Shown: positions 9,869 to 18,682 of the stretch, in pieces
Position numbering within the stretch: the stretch's first letter is position 1
Layout of the letters: each line of letters opens with the position of its first letter
NCBI GenBank assembly: GCA_009695065.1
Contig: SIBR01000027.1
Location: forward strand, 1-48,151
Origin: Opitutus sp.
Lineage (GTDB): Bacteria; Verrucomicrobiota; Verrucomicrobiae; Opitutales; Opitutaceae
Reading direction: 5' to 3'
DNA: 48,151 nucleotides
The notes under the pieces: model-generated
Seen by the model: the letters and a program-made list of their open reading frames with translations, nothing else
Told to the model about the DNA's origin: nothing
Databases searched by the model: none
Position numbers and translations under genes: made by a program

Positions 9869-11314
9869 TTACAACAACCGGCCGGGTTGGTAGTCCGCGG
9901 CCCCGCGGTGCTTTTTCGCGAGCGGCTTCACTTCGGCGATGAACGCATCTACCTGATGGGGGGCGGCGCCGACGAAGCGCGCGTTTTCGGACAGAATGGA
10001 TTGCAGCGCCTTCTTGCCGAGCCCGACGCGCTTGTCGCCCGCCAGCCGCAGGAGCAGATCGGGATCGCCGCCACCCGACCGCAGGGCTTTTGCGGCGGCG
10101 AGCGCATGTTCCTTGATCGCTTCATGGGCGGTCTCGCGACCGGCGCCATGTTTCACGGCTTCCATCAAGATCGTCGTGGTCGCGAGGAAGGGGAGGTTGC
10201 GTTCGTTCTCCGCGGCCACGGCGGCCGGGAAGACCTCCATCTGCCGCAGCACGGTGAGATAGGTCTCGATCAAACCATCGATCGCAAAAAACGCATCCGG
10301 CAACGCCACGCGCCGGACGACGGAGCACGACACGTCGCCCTCGTTCCATTGATGCCCGGCCAGTGCGCCGGTCATGGTGACATAACCGCTGAGAATCGTC
10401 GAAAAGCCGCAGATCCGCTCGCAATTGCGGGCGTTGACCTTGTGGGGCATCGCCGAGGAGCCGACCTGGCCCTCCTGAAAGCCTTCCGTCAGGAGGCCGG
10501 CGCCCGCCATGAGCCGCAGCGTGGTCGCGCAGCTCGCGCCGGCGGCGCCGAGCTGATGCAGCGCCGTGATGACCTCGAAATCGAGACCGCGCGGGTAAAC
10601 CTGCCCTACGGCACTCAACGAGGCGCGGAAGCCCAGATGCCGGAGCACGCGCGTTTCGAGCTGGTCCACCTTGTTGGAATCCCCGCCGAGCAGTGTGAGC
10701 TGGTCGAGTTGCGTGCCGACGGCGCCCTTGAGGCCGCGCACCGGATAGCGCTCCAGCAACTCCTCGATGCGGGCGAATGCCACGAGCAATTCCTGCCCGA
10801 ACATGGCGAGCCGCTTCCCGAAGGTGGTCGGCTGCGCCGGCACGTTGTGCGTCCGGCCGGTGATCATCAGGTCGCGATGCGCCTCGGCCTGGGTGGCCAG
10901 AGCCAGAAGCGCAGCGGCCGCCTTGAAATGGACGAGTTTCAACGCCCGAAATACCTGCAGCTGCTCGACGTTTTCCGTGAGATCGCGGCTGGTGAGCCCG
11001 AGATGGATGAACTGGCGCTTGGCGAGATCGGAGAATTCCTCGATCCGCGCCTTGACGTCATGGAGCGTGACCCGTTCGCGCTTCGCGATGGCCGCGAGGT
11101 CGATCTGCCCCTTGACCTTCTCGTAGTCCTTGATCGCCTCCGCCGGGATCGGCACCCCGAGATCGCGCTGGCCCTTCATGACGGCGATCCAGAAATCGCG
11201 CTCCAAGGCCACGCGGCCGTGTTGCGACCAGATGGCTTTTATGGCCCCCGAGGCATAGCGCTCGGCAAGGACGTTGGGAATGGGCGCGGCAGCGGTGGAG
11301 GACAACTCGTTCAT
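9869..11314 (-). CDS. purB: Adenylosuccinate lyase
   Basis: 481 residues of the fumarase/aspartase superfamily. It performs two steps of purine synthesis, cleaving SAICAR and adenylosuccinate to release fumarate. Signatures are LTSRDLTENVEQ, ITGRTHNVPAQPTTFGKR and the catalytic-loop motif GSSAMPHKVNARNCERI near residues 290-306. That loop has the longer PHKxN-R-CERI form found in several bacterial phyla rather than KRNP. ATG 11314 begins MNELSSTAAAPIPNVLAERY, as expected for the family; the frame stays open upstream without homology. The sequence before the start is C/T-rich (CACCTCCTCCC) and lacks a Shine-Dalgarno site. Confidence 0.95.
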   Translation of the reverse strand: MNELSSTAAAPIPNVLAERYASGAIKAIWSQHGRVALERDFWIAVMKGQRDLGVPIPAEAIKDYEKVKGQIDLAAIAKRERVTLHDVKARIEEFSDLAKRQFIHLGLTSRDLTENVEQLQVFRALKLVHFKAAAALLALATQAEAHRDLMITGRTHNVPAQPTTFGKRLAMFGQELLVAFARIEELLERYPVRGLKGAVGTQLDQLTLLGGDSNKVDQLETRVLRHLGFRASLSAVGQVYPRGLDFEVITALHQLGAAGASCATTLRLMAGAGLLTEGFQEGQVGSSAMPHKVNARNCERICGFSTILSGYVTMTGALAGHQWNEGDVSCSVVRRVALPDAFFAIDGLIETYLTVLRQMEVFPAAVAAENERNLPFLATTTILMEAVKHGAGRETAHEAIKEHALAAAKALRSGGGDPDLLLRLAGDKRVGLGKKALQSILSENARFVGAAPHQVDAFIAEVKPLAKKHRGAADYQPGRLL

Positions 11315-11440
11315 GGGAGGAGGTGGGAGTAAGTCGCACTGCAGACAGTTGGCGAACGGAAAAAGCGGCGGTCGTTTCGGGCAGTAATCGTGTAACGCTG
11401 GGCTCGCGGCGCGGCGGGGGCCGGGCAAATTTGGTCCGCC

Positions 11441-12131
11441 ATGGCTCACTCTGTTTCCGGTCACCTCAAGCTCCGCGTGGCCGAATACGACGACTTGATC
11501 CGCAAACTCGTCCCCGCGTATCCCGCGATGCGACCGGAACAGCTCGATTTGCTGGCGCTCGGCCTGCCCGCGTCGGGGGGACGCGTGCTCGACCTCGGTG
11601 GTGGCACGGGCGCGCTGGCGGCGGCGCTCGCGGAACGGTTTCCGACGGCGGAAGTTGAAATCCGGGACACCGACCGCGACATGCTGGCGGTGGCGCAGGA
11701 AAGGTGTGCGCCGTTTGGCGCGCGGGTGCGCTATGTGCAGCGGTCCTATCACGGAACCCCTGCCGGATTGCGGTGCGGTGGCGGCGTGCATCGCGCTGCA
11801 CCACGTGAAGGACATGGCCACCAAGGGCGCGATTTACCGGAATATATTCGCGGCGCTACGGCCTGGGGGAATTTTCGTGAACGCCGACACCGCAGTGGGT
11901 GCGGCACCAAAACTGAGACACCATGCGTTTCAGGGGTGGGCAAAATCGATGGCGGCGCACGGGATCGACGAGCAACAGGCGTTTGCGCACTTTGCGAGCT
12001 GGGCGCACGAGGACTTCTATCCGCCGCTGATCACCGAGCTGCGACTGCTGGCCGAGGCGGGCTTCGCCGAGCCGGAATGCTTCTGGCGCGAAGCGGCCGC
12101 GGCCGTGTTCGGCGCCATGAAGCAGGATTGA
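11441..12131 (+). pseudogene. Class I SAM-dependent methyltransferase, frameshifted
   Basis: The N-terminal half, from ATG 11441, contains the SAM-binding motif GRVLDLGGGTGALAAAL and runs in frame as far as RYVQRSYH (to 11752). The rest of the protein continues in the next frame from 11754 as EPLPDCGAVAACIALHHV, then LRPGGIFVNADT and LITELRLLAEAGF, ending at TGA 12131. Deleting one G at 11753/11754 (CACGGAA) restores a 229-residue Methyltransf_25-type protein without any stop. Either the gene has a recent one-base insertion or the base is a sequencing error. The substrate is unknown. It is divergent from purB, 126 bases away. Confidence 0.8.
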
Positions 12132-12146
12132 GGGAACGTAAAGCCG

Positions 12147-12166
12147 CCCGCCACGCCAGCGGCGGG
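12147..12166. terminator. Weak hairpin between convergent genes
   Basis: Inverted repeat CCCGCC/GGCGGG (12147-12152 and 12161-12166) lies in the 79-base gap between the convergent methyltransferase genes. No clear T-run follows on either strand, so the terminator role is only positional inference. Confidence 0.25.
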
Positions 12167-12210
12167 AACTCCCGGCGCCTCGGCGCACGCCGGTCCGCTT
12201 TTGCCGGATC

Positions 12211-13128
12211 TCAACTTTCCCAGCGCCCGTAGATGCCGCACGGCAGCACCTTGCCGTCGCGCTGCACCGGCAGGCCCACTTCACCCGCCGTGATCCGGCC
12301 GCCGCGTTTGTGCATGAGTTCAGCGAGCAGATTCGCCACCACCGTCGGCGAGAGCCGCGCGGTGTAGGCGTTGATCAGGAAAAAGAGCGGCCGCTCGGTC
12401 AGCAGGGCGCGGCATTCGCTCAACAACTCCCAGAGATGGTCCTCGAGCTTCCACATCTCGCCGGTGCTGCCGCGGCCGTAGGTCGGCGGATCCATGATGA
12501 TGGCGTCGTAGGTCCGGCCGCGCTTCAACTCACGCCGGACAAACTTGAGGCAGTCGTCGACGATGTAGCGCACAGGCGCACTGGCGAGGCCGCTCAACGC
12601 GGCGTTCTCGCGACACCATTTCACCATGCCCTCGGCGGCGTCGACGTGACAGACGGTCGCACCGGCCTTCGCAGCAGCGACGGTCGCGGCCCCGGTGTAG
12701 CCAAAGAGATTGAGGACGCTGACCTCGCGGTCCGATTGTCGCCGGCCGGCGACAATCTTCTCGCTGAACCACTCCCAGTTGACGGCCTGTTCTGGAAATA
12801 GGCCGGTGTGCTTGAACGAGGTGGGGTGGATCTTGAACGTGAGGTCGAGCGCGTCGTAGCGGATTTTCCACGAGTCTGGCAGGGGCCGGCGGTATTCCCA
12901 TTTGCCCCCGCCGGTCTCGCTCCGGTGATAGAAGCCGTCCCATTTTTCCCACGGTGTGGCCGCTTGGCCGACGGTGCCGTGGCGGGGCCAGATGATCTGC
13001 GGATCCGGCCGCACGAGGGTGAACTCGCCCCAGCGTTCCTGCTTCATGCCGTCGCCGCAGTCGATCAGCTGGTAGTCCCGCCAGCGATCGGCGAGAATAA
13101 GGGCGGGGCGTTGAACGGACACGGCCAT
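12211..13128 (-). CDS. Class I SAM-dependent (RlmI-like) RNA methyltransferase
   Basis: 305 residues. The SAM-binding core reads VLNLFGYTGAATVAAAKAG, then VCHVDAAEGMVKWCRENA, and the catalytic motif IV is IIMDPPTYGRG. This is the C-terminal methyltransferase domain of the RlmI/RlmK-like cytosine-C5 family; the N-terminal PUA domain found in E. coli RlmI is absent, replaced by a short beta-rich segment (LADRWRDYQLIDCG, WGEFTLVRPDPQIIWP). It probably modifies 23S rRNA, but the position is not inferable. ATG 13128 (MAVSVQRP) was chosen since the 69 further upstream codons show no family similarity. Confidence 0.83.
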   Translation of the reverse strand: MAVSVQRPALILADRWRDYQLIDCGDGMKQERWGEFTLVRPDPQIIWPRHGTVGQAATPWEKWDGFYHRSETGGGKWEYRRPLPDSWKIRYDALDLTFKIHPTSFKHTGLFPEQAVNWEWFSEKIVAGRRQSDREVSVLNLFGYTGAATVAAAKAGATVCHVDAAEGMVKWCRENAALSGLASAPVRYIVDDCLKFVRRELKRGRTYDAIIMDPPTYGRGSTGEMWKLEDHLWELLSECRALLTERPLFFLINAYTARLSPTVVANLLAELMHKRGGRITAGEVGLPVQRDGKVLPCGIYGRWES

Positions 13129-13375
13129 GGACGCGAGGCAAAGGTGCGGGTCCCGGGCTGTCGAGCAGCGGTTTCGGGCAGAGATTCGGGCGATAAGCTT
13201 GTCTCGGTGAGCAGCCCCCGCGATTTTCGGCCCGTGGCGGGGCTGTTTTCCGTTTGCGCCTGTTTTGGGTTCGTATGTCGTTTCCAACGATGACGCCCGG
13301 CGCCCTGTTCCGGCGTTCGCTTTGGGCAGACTCAAAGCGCAGTCGCAGTTTCCTTAACCTCATCGATCAGACCCC

Positions 13376-14878
13376 ATGAATGCTCCTACCCGTCGCACGT
13401 TTCTCAGGACGTCCGCCCTCGCGGCTGGCGCGATGGCGCTTTCTCCCCGCTCGTGGGCCCAGGTGATGGGCGCCAATGGCGACATCCGCGTGGCGGTGGC
13501 CGGCCTCAACGGGCGCGGGAAGAACCATCTGGGCAGCCTCGCGAAAATTCCCGGCGTGCGCGTCGTGGCGCTGTGCGATGTCGACAAGGCGGTCCTGGAG
13601 AAGGCGAAAGCCGGGCTTGGTGCGGCTGGCAAGGACGTGAAGACGTTCATCGATTTCCGCGACCTCGTTGCGATGCCCGACCTCGACGCGGTCACGATTG
13701 CGACGCCGAATCACCTGCATGCGATCCTAGCGATCTGGGCGTGTCAGGCGGGCAAGGACGTCTACGTCGAGAAACCCGTTTCGCACAACGTGTGGGAAGG
13801 CCGGCAGCTCGTGGCGGCGGCGAAAAAATACAACCGCGTCGTTCAGGCCGGCACGCAGATCCGCTCGGGCGACGGACTGCGCGAGGCGGTCGAATGGGTG
13901 CGGGCCGGCAATCTCGGCAAGATCACCGCGTCACGCGGCTTCTGTTACAAGCGGCGCGACAGCATCGGCCGGACGGCCGGGCCCCAGACGATCCCCGAAA
14001 CGGTCGATTACGATTTGTGGTGCGGTCCCGCGCCGAAAGACCGGCTCTTTCGCAAGAAACTGCACTACGACTGGCACTGGCAGTACGTCACCGGCAATGG
14101 CGACGTCGGCAATCAGGGCATCCACCAGATGGACGTGGCGCGCTGGTTCCTCGGCGAGCCGGGCTTGCCGCGCAGCACCCTGAGCGTCGGGGCGCGCGTG
14201 GGGTACCTCGACGATGGCGATACCCCCAACACGCAGGTCGTGATTCACGATTACGCCACGGCGCCGCTTATTTTCGAAGTGCGGGGATTGCCGGCCGGAC
14301 TGGAAAAAGGCCGCAAAACGGCGCCGGCCAAGGGCGCTCCGGGAGCGGAAACCGCGGGGATGGACAAGTACCGCGGGGTGTCGATCGGCAACATCATCGA
14401 TTGCGCCGGCGGTCACGTCGAGGTGCCGAACTATTTTTCGGCCCGCGCCTACGACCGCGCCGGCAAGGTCGTGAAGGAATTTAAGGGCGAGGATGGCCAT
14501 ATGGCTAATTTCATCGCCGTGGTGCGCAGCCGGAAGGTCGCCGACCTGCGCGGTCCGATCGAGGAAGGCCACGTTTCGAGCGCCCTCTGCCATCTCGGTA
14601 ATATTTCCCACCAACTTGGCGCACCCGTGGCGGCCCGGTCCCTGCTCGAAAAAGTGCGGAAAAACTCCCACCTCGCCGAGGCCTATGAGCGAATGGCGCG
14701 GCACCTGGAGCTCAACGGAGTCGACTTGAACAAGACCCCGCTGACCTACGGCCTCGCGTTGACCGTGGCACCCGGCACCGAAAGATTCACCGGTCCGACC
14801 GGGGCCCAGGCGAATCCGCTGCTTTCGCGGGACTATCGCGCGCCTTTTGTCGTTCCGGATTTGACCGGCACGACCTAA
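13376..14878 (+). CDS. Tat-exported Gfo/Idh/MocA family oxidoreductase
   Basis: 500 residues. A twin-arginine signal (TRRTFLRTSALAAGAMAL) ends near WAQ at 29, so the enzyme is exported folded, probably with bound NAD(P). The Rossmann strand VAVAGLNGRGKNHL is at 39-52, and the catalytic EKP motif is at 132-134 (VYVEKPVSHN). A second conserved block, GDVGNQGIHQMDVARW, supplies the catalytic His. The C-terminal extension of about 100 residues is typical of the large exported members. These enzymes oxidise or reduce sugar hydroxyls; adjacency to a DUF1080 gene and a second Gfo/Idh gene suggests 3-keto-sugar chemistry. Start context is CAGACCCC-ATG. Confidence 0.92.
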   Translation: MNAPTRRTFLRTSALAAGAMALSPRSWAQVMGANGDIRVAVAGLNGRGKNHLGSLAKIPGVRVVALCDVDKAVLEKAKAGLGAAGKDVKTFIDFRDLVAMPDLDAVTIATPNHLHAILAIWACQAGKDVYVEKPVSHNVWEGRQLVAAAKKYNRVVQAGTQIRSGDGLREAVEWVRAGNLGKITASRGFCYKRRDSIGRTAGPQTIPETVDYDLWCGPAPKDRLFRKKLHYDWHWQYVTGNGDVGNQGIHQMDVARWFLGEPGLPRSTLSVGARVGYLDDGDTPNTQVVIHDYATAPLIFEVRGLPAGLEKGRKTAPAKGAPGAETAGMDKYRGVSIGNIIDCAGGHVEVPNYFSARAYDRAGKVVKEFKGEDGHMANFIAVVRSRKVADLRGPIEEGHVSSALCHLGNISHQLGAPVAARSLLEKVRKNSHLAEAYERMARHLELNGVDLNKTPLTYGLALTVAPGTERFTGPTGAQANPLLSRDYRAPFVVPDLTGTT

Positions 14879-14912
14879 AACAAGACGAATCTCCCGCCTC
14901 TCACCTTTTCCC

Positions 14913-15551
14913 ATGAACCCGATCAAGATCTTAAAACTAGAATCACGAACTGCCGCGTTGAGCCTGGCCTTCCTTTTGGCCGCGTTGGCCGGCCCGAGTG
15001 CGCGTTCGGCCGAAAAGCAACCGGCCCTCCAGCCGATCTTCAACGGCAAGGACCTCAGCGGTTGGGTCGTGCCCACGCCCAATCTCTGGCGGGCCGAGAA
15101 CGGCGTCTTGATCGGCGAGAGCGACGCCAAGAAATCCGGCAGTCTCCTCCAGACCGAAAAGAAGTACGCTAACTTTGCCTTCGAAACCGAGGTGCGCTGG
15201 AACGGCCCGATCGACAGCGGGGTGTTCATGCGCACGCCGGCGCTGCAGGTGCAGGTCGGAACCTCGATCAGCTTGAAGAAAGACCTGACCGGCTCGTTCT
15301 ACATCACGCCCGGCGGCTACGTGGAGGCGGGGCTGGCCAAGGAGGCCGGCAAGTATTTGAAACTCGGCGACTGGAACACGCTGCGCATCGAGGGGCGCGG
15401 AAACACGTTTACCGTGTGGCTCAACGGCCACCAGGTTTCGCGGTACACCGATGCCAAGTATGCCGGCCCCGGTCCGCTGGCCGTCCAGATCCATCAACGG
15501 TTGGACATGAAGGTGGAATTTCGGAACCTGCGCGCCGTCGAGTTACCCTGA
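14913..15551 (+). CDS. Exported DUF1080 protein (3-keto-disaccharide hydrolase family)
   Basis: 212 residues with a Sec signal peptide cleaved near ARSA (about residue 33). The remainder is one concanavalin-like jelly roll of the PF06439 family, opening with LQPIFNGKDLSGWVV and ending with VEFRNLRAVEL. The conserved central DSGVFMRT strand is present. Members tested in other bacteria act on 3-keto-glycosides, cleaving the glycosidic bond after C3 oxidation. It lies 34 bases after the Tat-exported oxidoreductase gene, which fits an extracytoplasmic oxidise-then-cleave pair. Start follows CACCTTTTCCC. Confidence 0.9.
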   Translation: MNPIKILKLESRTAALSLAFLLAALAGPSARSAEKQPALQPIFNGKDLSGWVVPTPNLWRAENGVLIGESDAKKSGSLLQTEKKYANFAFETEVRWNGPIDSGVFMRTPALQVQVGTSISLKKDLTGSFYITPGGYVEAGLAKEAGKYLKLGDWNTLRIEGRGNTFTVWLNGHQVSRYTDAKYAGPGPLAVQIHQRLDMKVEFRNLRAVELP

Positions 15552-15619
15552 TCGCGCCGGCGGCGATTTTTGTCTCGCCGCCCAGGGCGTGGTTTCCGTT
15601 GTTCACTCTTTAAATTATC

Positions 15620-16699
15620 ATGGCTTCAAAACTTCGAATTCTCGTGGTCGGTTGCGGGCATATGGGCACGTCGCACGCGCGCGCCTATCATCGGATGTCC
15701 GCCGACTTTGAAATCGTGGGGCTGGTGAGCCGCGGCGCGGCCTCCCGGCAAAAGCTCAACGCCGAGTTCGGTGGCCGCTACGCGGAGTTCGCGGATTACG
15801 CCGCCGCGCTCAAGGCCACGCAGCCGTCTGCCGTCTGCATCAGTACGTATCCCGACACCCATGCGGCGTATGCGGCGGCGGCCCTGGAGGCCGGCGCCCA
15901 TGTGTTCCTGGAGAAACCGCTGGCGGAGTCCGTCGAGGAATGCACCCGGCTGGTCGACCTCGCCCGGCGCAGCGGGCGCAAGCTCGTGGTGGGTTACATT
16001 CTGCACGTGCATCCGTCGTGGACGCGCTTCATCTCGATCGTCCGCACGCTGGGCAAGCCGCTCGTGATGCGGATGAACCTCAACCAGCAGAGCTCGGGGG
16101 CCAACTGGGCCACGCACAAGAACCTGCTGCGCTCGATGTCCCCGATCGTGGATTGCGGCGTGCACTACGTGGACGTGATGTGCCGGATGACCGGCGCCCG
16201 CCCCGTGAGCGTGAATGGCATGGGCGCGCGCCTGAGTGACGAGATCGCCCCCACCCAGGTGAACTACGGCCATCTCCAGGTGAAATTCTCCGATGGCTCG
16301 GTCGGCTGGTATGAGGCGGGCTGGGGCCCGATGATGAGCGAGACGGCCTTTTTCGTGAAGGATGTGATCGGGCCGAAAGGCTGTGTCAGCATCGTGGCGA
16401 AGAGCGCGGGCGCGGCCGGAAAGTCCGCCGACGTCGATTCGCACTCCAAGACCGAGTCGCTGCTCCTGCATCATGCGGAACTCCGGCCGGACGGCACCCT
16501 CGCACGCACGGACGAGATCATCGATGTAACCGACGAGCCCGACCACGATGAGCTCTGCCGGCGGGAGCAGGATTTCTTCCTCCGCACGGTGCGGGAGAAC
16601 GTCGACCTCGAAGAGCACTGGCAGAGCGCGATCGACAGCCTCCGCATCGTGCTGGCGGCCGACCGCTCGATGCGCGAGGGCCAGACCGTAAAGCTGTAA
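15620..16699 (+). CDS. Cytoplasmic Gfo/Idh/MocA family oxidoreductase
   Basis: 359 residues with no signal peptide. The nucleotide-binding motif VVGCGHMGTSHARAY begins at residue 9 and the catalytic EKP is at 98-100 (HVFLEKPLAES). The conserved His-containing helix is IVDCGVHYVDVMCRM. It is therefore a cytoplasmic NAD(P)-dependent sugar or cyclitol oxidoreductase. It follows the exported oxidoreductase and DUF1080 protein on the same strand (gap 68 bases), so a role in finishing the conversion of an imported keto-sugar is reasonable but unproven. No Shine-Dalgarno; the leader is AT-rich (CTCTTTAAATTATC). Confidence 0.9.
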   Translation: MASKLRILVVGCGHMGTSHARAYHRMSADFEIVGLVSRGAASRQKLNAEFGGRYAEFADYAAALKATQPSAVCISTYPDTHAAYAAAALEAGAHVFLEKPLAESVEECTRLVDLARRSGRKLVVGYILHVHPSWTRFISIVRTLGKPLVMRMNLNQQSSGANWATHKNLLRSMSPIVDCGVHYVDVMCRMTGARPVSVNGMGARLSDEIAPTQVNYGHLQVKFSDGSVGWYEAGWGPMMSETAFFVKDVIGPKGCVSIVAKSAGAAGKSADVDSHSKTESLLLHHAELRPDGTLARTDEIIDVTDEPDHDELCRREQDFFLRTVRENVDLEEHWQSAIDSLRIVLAADRSMREGQTVKL

Positions 16700-16735
16700 C
16701 GCCGGCCGTGCGCCGGCAGGGGTTGTGGCCGGGAT

Positions 16736-16755
16736 GCGGGAAAATTATTTCCCGC
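16736..16755. terminator. Hairpin at the convergent gene junction
   Basis: Perfect 8-bp inverted repeat GCGGGAAA/TTTCCCGC (16736-16743 and 16748-16755) with a 4-base loop. It spans the stop codon of the minus-strand gene. A GCCGGC-based stem lies just upstream at about 16701-16717. Position between convergent genes suggests termination, but there is no T-run. Confidence 0.35.
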
Positions 16756-18541
16756 TGCCCCGGCCGAATTTATCCAGTTCGTCCGCCTCGGCTGTGAAGC
16801 CGTTTTGCCGGTAAAGCGCGGCGGCCTTGGCGATCAGCGCGGTGTTCGAGGGAAACCGCGTCACGCCCTCGATCAGGACGCCGAGGTTCTCGCGCCGGGG
16901 TGCGTCCTGCGACGCACTCCACGTATCCGCAATCAACCGATAGATCTCGGGCAGCAGCGGCGATTTTTCCCGGCCGACGAAAAGCGGCTGGAGGATGCCG
17001 CCGACTTGGCTGGCGTTGAGTTTTCCCCCGGTGGTGACCTTGGTTGCGCGGTCGAAGCGCAGGCGCGCCAGTTCGAGGTAGGCCCGGGGTGACCCGGTCT
17101 GGGCGGTGGTGGCGGCCTCGAGAAATTTCTCGGCCCGGGTCTGGTCGTCCGCGGCGAGTTCCGCGAGCCCGAGGGCGGCCAGCAGCTCCGGATCGCGCGA
17201 GCCGCGGCTGTAGGCTGCGAGCAGCGTCAGCCGCGCCGCGGTCTTGTTATCTGCGAGGCCCAGCGCGGTGCCCTTGATCCGTCCGACCTCGGTTTCGGTG
17301 GCGTCCCGCAACTCCACCGGCCGCGGATCCTCCAGCGTGCCAGCAACCAGCTTCAGCGTGTAGTATTTATGGGCGGTCGTGCGGATGTAGCTGGACAGCT
17401 CGTTCGACATCTTCGCGTAGCTCATTTTGAAACCATCCTGGAAGAGTGCCTCGGTGACGGGCTCGCGGTGCACCCGGGACAGAAAGGTGAGAAACGCCTT
17501 TTGATAACGTTTGTCCCGCCCGTAGAGACAGAGGTGAACGAAGGCCTGGGCCTGCTTTTCCCAGCGGCTGCCGAGCGGGTTGAGGGCGGTCGCCGAGCCG
17601 TGTTCGACGGTGAAGAATTCCTGCCAGGGGATCAGATCCCGGTGGGCGAGCGCGTGGTTGAAATCCTTTTCGGTGTAGCCGTCCAACTGCTGTTGGGTTC
17701 GCCGGAAATCGCGCGCCATCTGCTGGTCGGGGGCAAAGGCGGCACCGCGCGGATTGAGGCCGGCCAGGGCCATCGACGAGGCGGTCAACGGCGTCTGGTA
17801 GGGTTCGGCGCTGAGCTGGCCAATCACGATCTCCTTTTTTCCAATGCGCATGCCCATGAACAATTGCGCGAGGCCCTCCTCGAACCACGCCGGGGCGCGC
17901 TGCCGGTCGTTGCTCAACAGGAAGCGGACGTACTCGCGGTAAAGTTGTTTGGCGTGTTCGATGCGATAATCGGAGGCGGAGTTGGCGAAGGTCGACGCGT
18001 CGTCGGGCAGCTCGACGTCGGCCAGCATCGCGAGCGATTCATGACTCACGAGGGCCGCGCCCGAGGATTGGAGATCGAGCACGATCGCGCCGTGTTCCCG
18101 GTCCTTGAAAAACAGGCTCGCGAGGGCGACATCGCTTCGGGCCTCCCCGGCTTTGCCGGCAGGACGGAAGAGCTTAAACTGGTCCTTCGCACCGCACAGG
18201 ACGAGCGCGACCGGGACGGTGGTCTTCTGCTCGGTGCCCGGCCAGACGATGCTGAGCGCCCGTTGAAAAATCTGAAAATTCCGGATCAACCGCCGGGTTT
18301 CGCCGTCCGGTGAATTGGCGAGAATCTCGAAGCCGGGAATTTTCGCATAACGCCACGACTCCGGCGGCGGCAGATCACGTTGCGATTCGACGACGAATTC
18401 CGGCAGTTGCACCGGCGGCTCCGCCGCCGCCGTCTGCGCGGCAACCGGGAGAGGCCGGAGGGCAATCGCTAGCGCCAGCAGGAGACTGCGGCTGAGGACG
18501 ACGATTGCCGGGCGAATGGAACTCGGAACCACGTGCTTCAT
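16745..18541 (-). CDS. Exported peptidase-like protein with degenerate zinc site and TPR-like C-terminus
   Basis: 598 residues with a signal peptide (MKHVVPSSIRPAIVVLSRS to about VAAQ). The mature N-terminus has VQLPEFVVESQRDLPPPE. Residues around 210-245 resemble DUF1570-type gluzincin peptidases: LYREYVRFLLSN, then RAPAWFEEGLAQLFMG, where the third zinc ligand Glu would sit. The expected HExxH reads REYVR, so both zinc-binding His are Arg and only Glu is kept. The C-terminal 150 residues form TPR-like helical pairs (LLAALGLAELAADDQTRAEK). Likely a non-catalytic scaffold in the periplasm. An alternative start lies 30 bases upstream. Confidence 0.7.
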   Translation of the reverse strand: MKHVVPSSIRPAIVVLSRSLLLALAIALRPLPVAAQTAAAEPPVQLPEFVVESQRDLPPPESWRYAKIPGFEILANSPDGETRRLIRNFQIFQRALSIVWPGTEQKTTVPVALVLCGAKDQFKLFRPAGKAGEARSDVALASLFFKDREHGAIVLDLQSSGAALVSHESLAMLADVELPDDASTFANSASDYRIEHAKQLYREYVRFLLSNDRQRAPAWFEEGLAQLFMGMRIGKKEIVIGQLSAEPYQTPLTASSMALAGLNPRGAAFAPDQQMARDFRRTQQQLDGYTEKDFNHALAHRDLIPWQEFFTVEHGSATALNPLGSRWEKQAQAFVHLCLYGRDKRYQKAFLTFLSRVHREPVTEALFQDGFKMSYAKMSNELSSYIRTTAHKYYTLKLVAGTLEDPRPVELRDATETEVGRIKGTALGLADNKTAARLTLLAAYSRGSRDPELLAALGLAELAADDQTRAEKFLEAATTAQTGSPRAYLELARLRFDRATKVTTGGKLNASQVGGILQPLFVGREKSPLLPEIYRLIADTWSASQDAPRRENLGVLIEGVTRFPSNTALIAKAAALYRQNGFTAEADELDKFGRGSGK

Positions 18542-18682
18542 CGGGAAGCGGATGTTTACGCCGGCGGCCAATGGGTGGCAACCACCGGATGGCGGCGAGC
18601 CCCGCGGCGAGCACAGCGTGGTTTTCGCCGGCGTCGCAAAGAAGCTGGTCGGTCCCCGTGAAGCTGTCAGAGTGGGCAGGTC

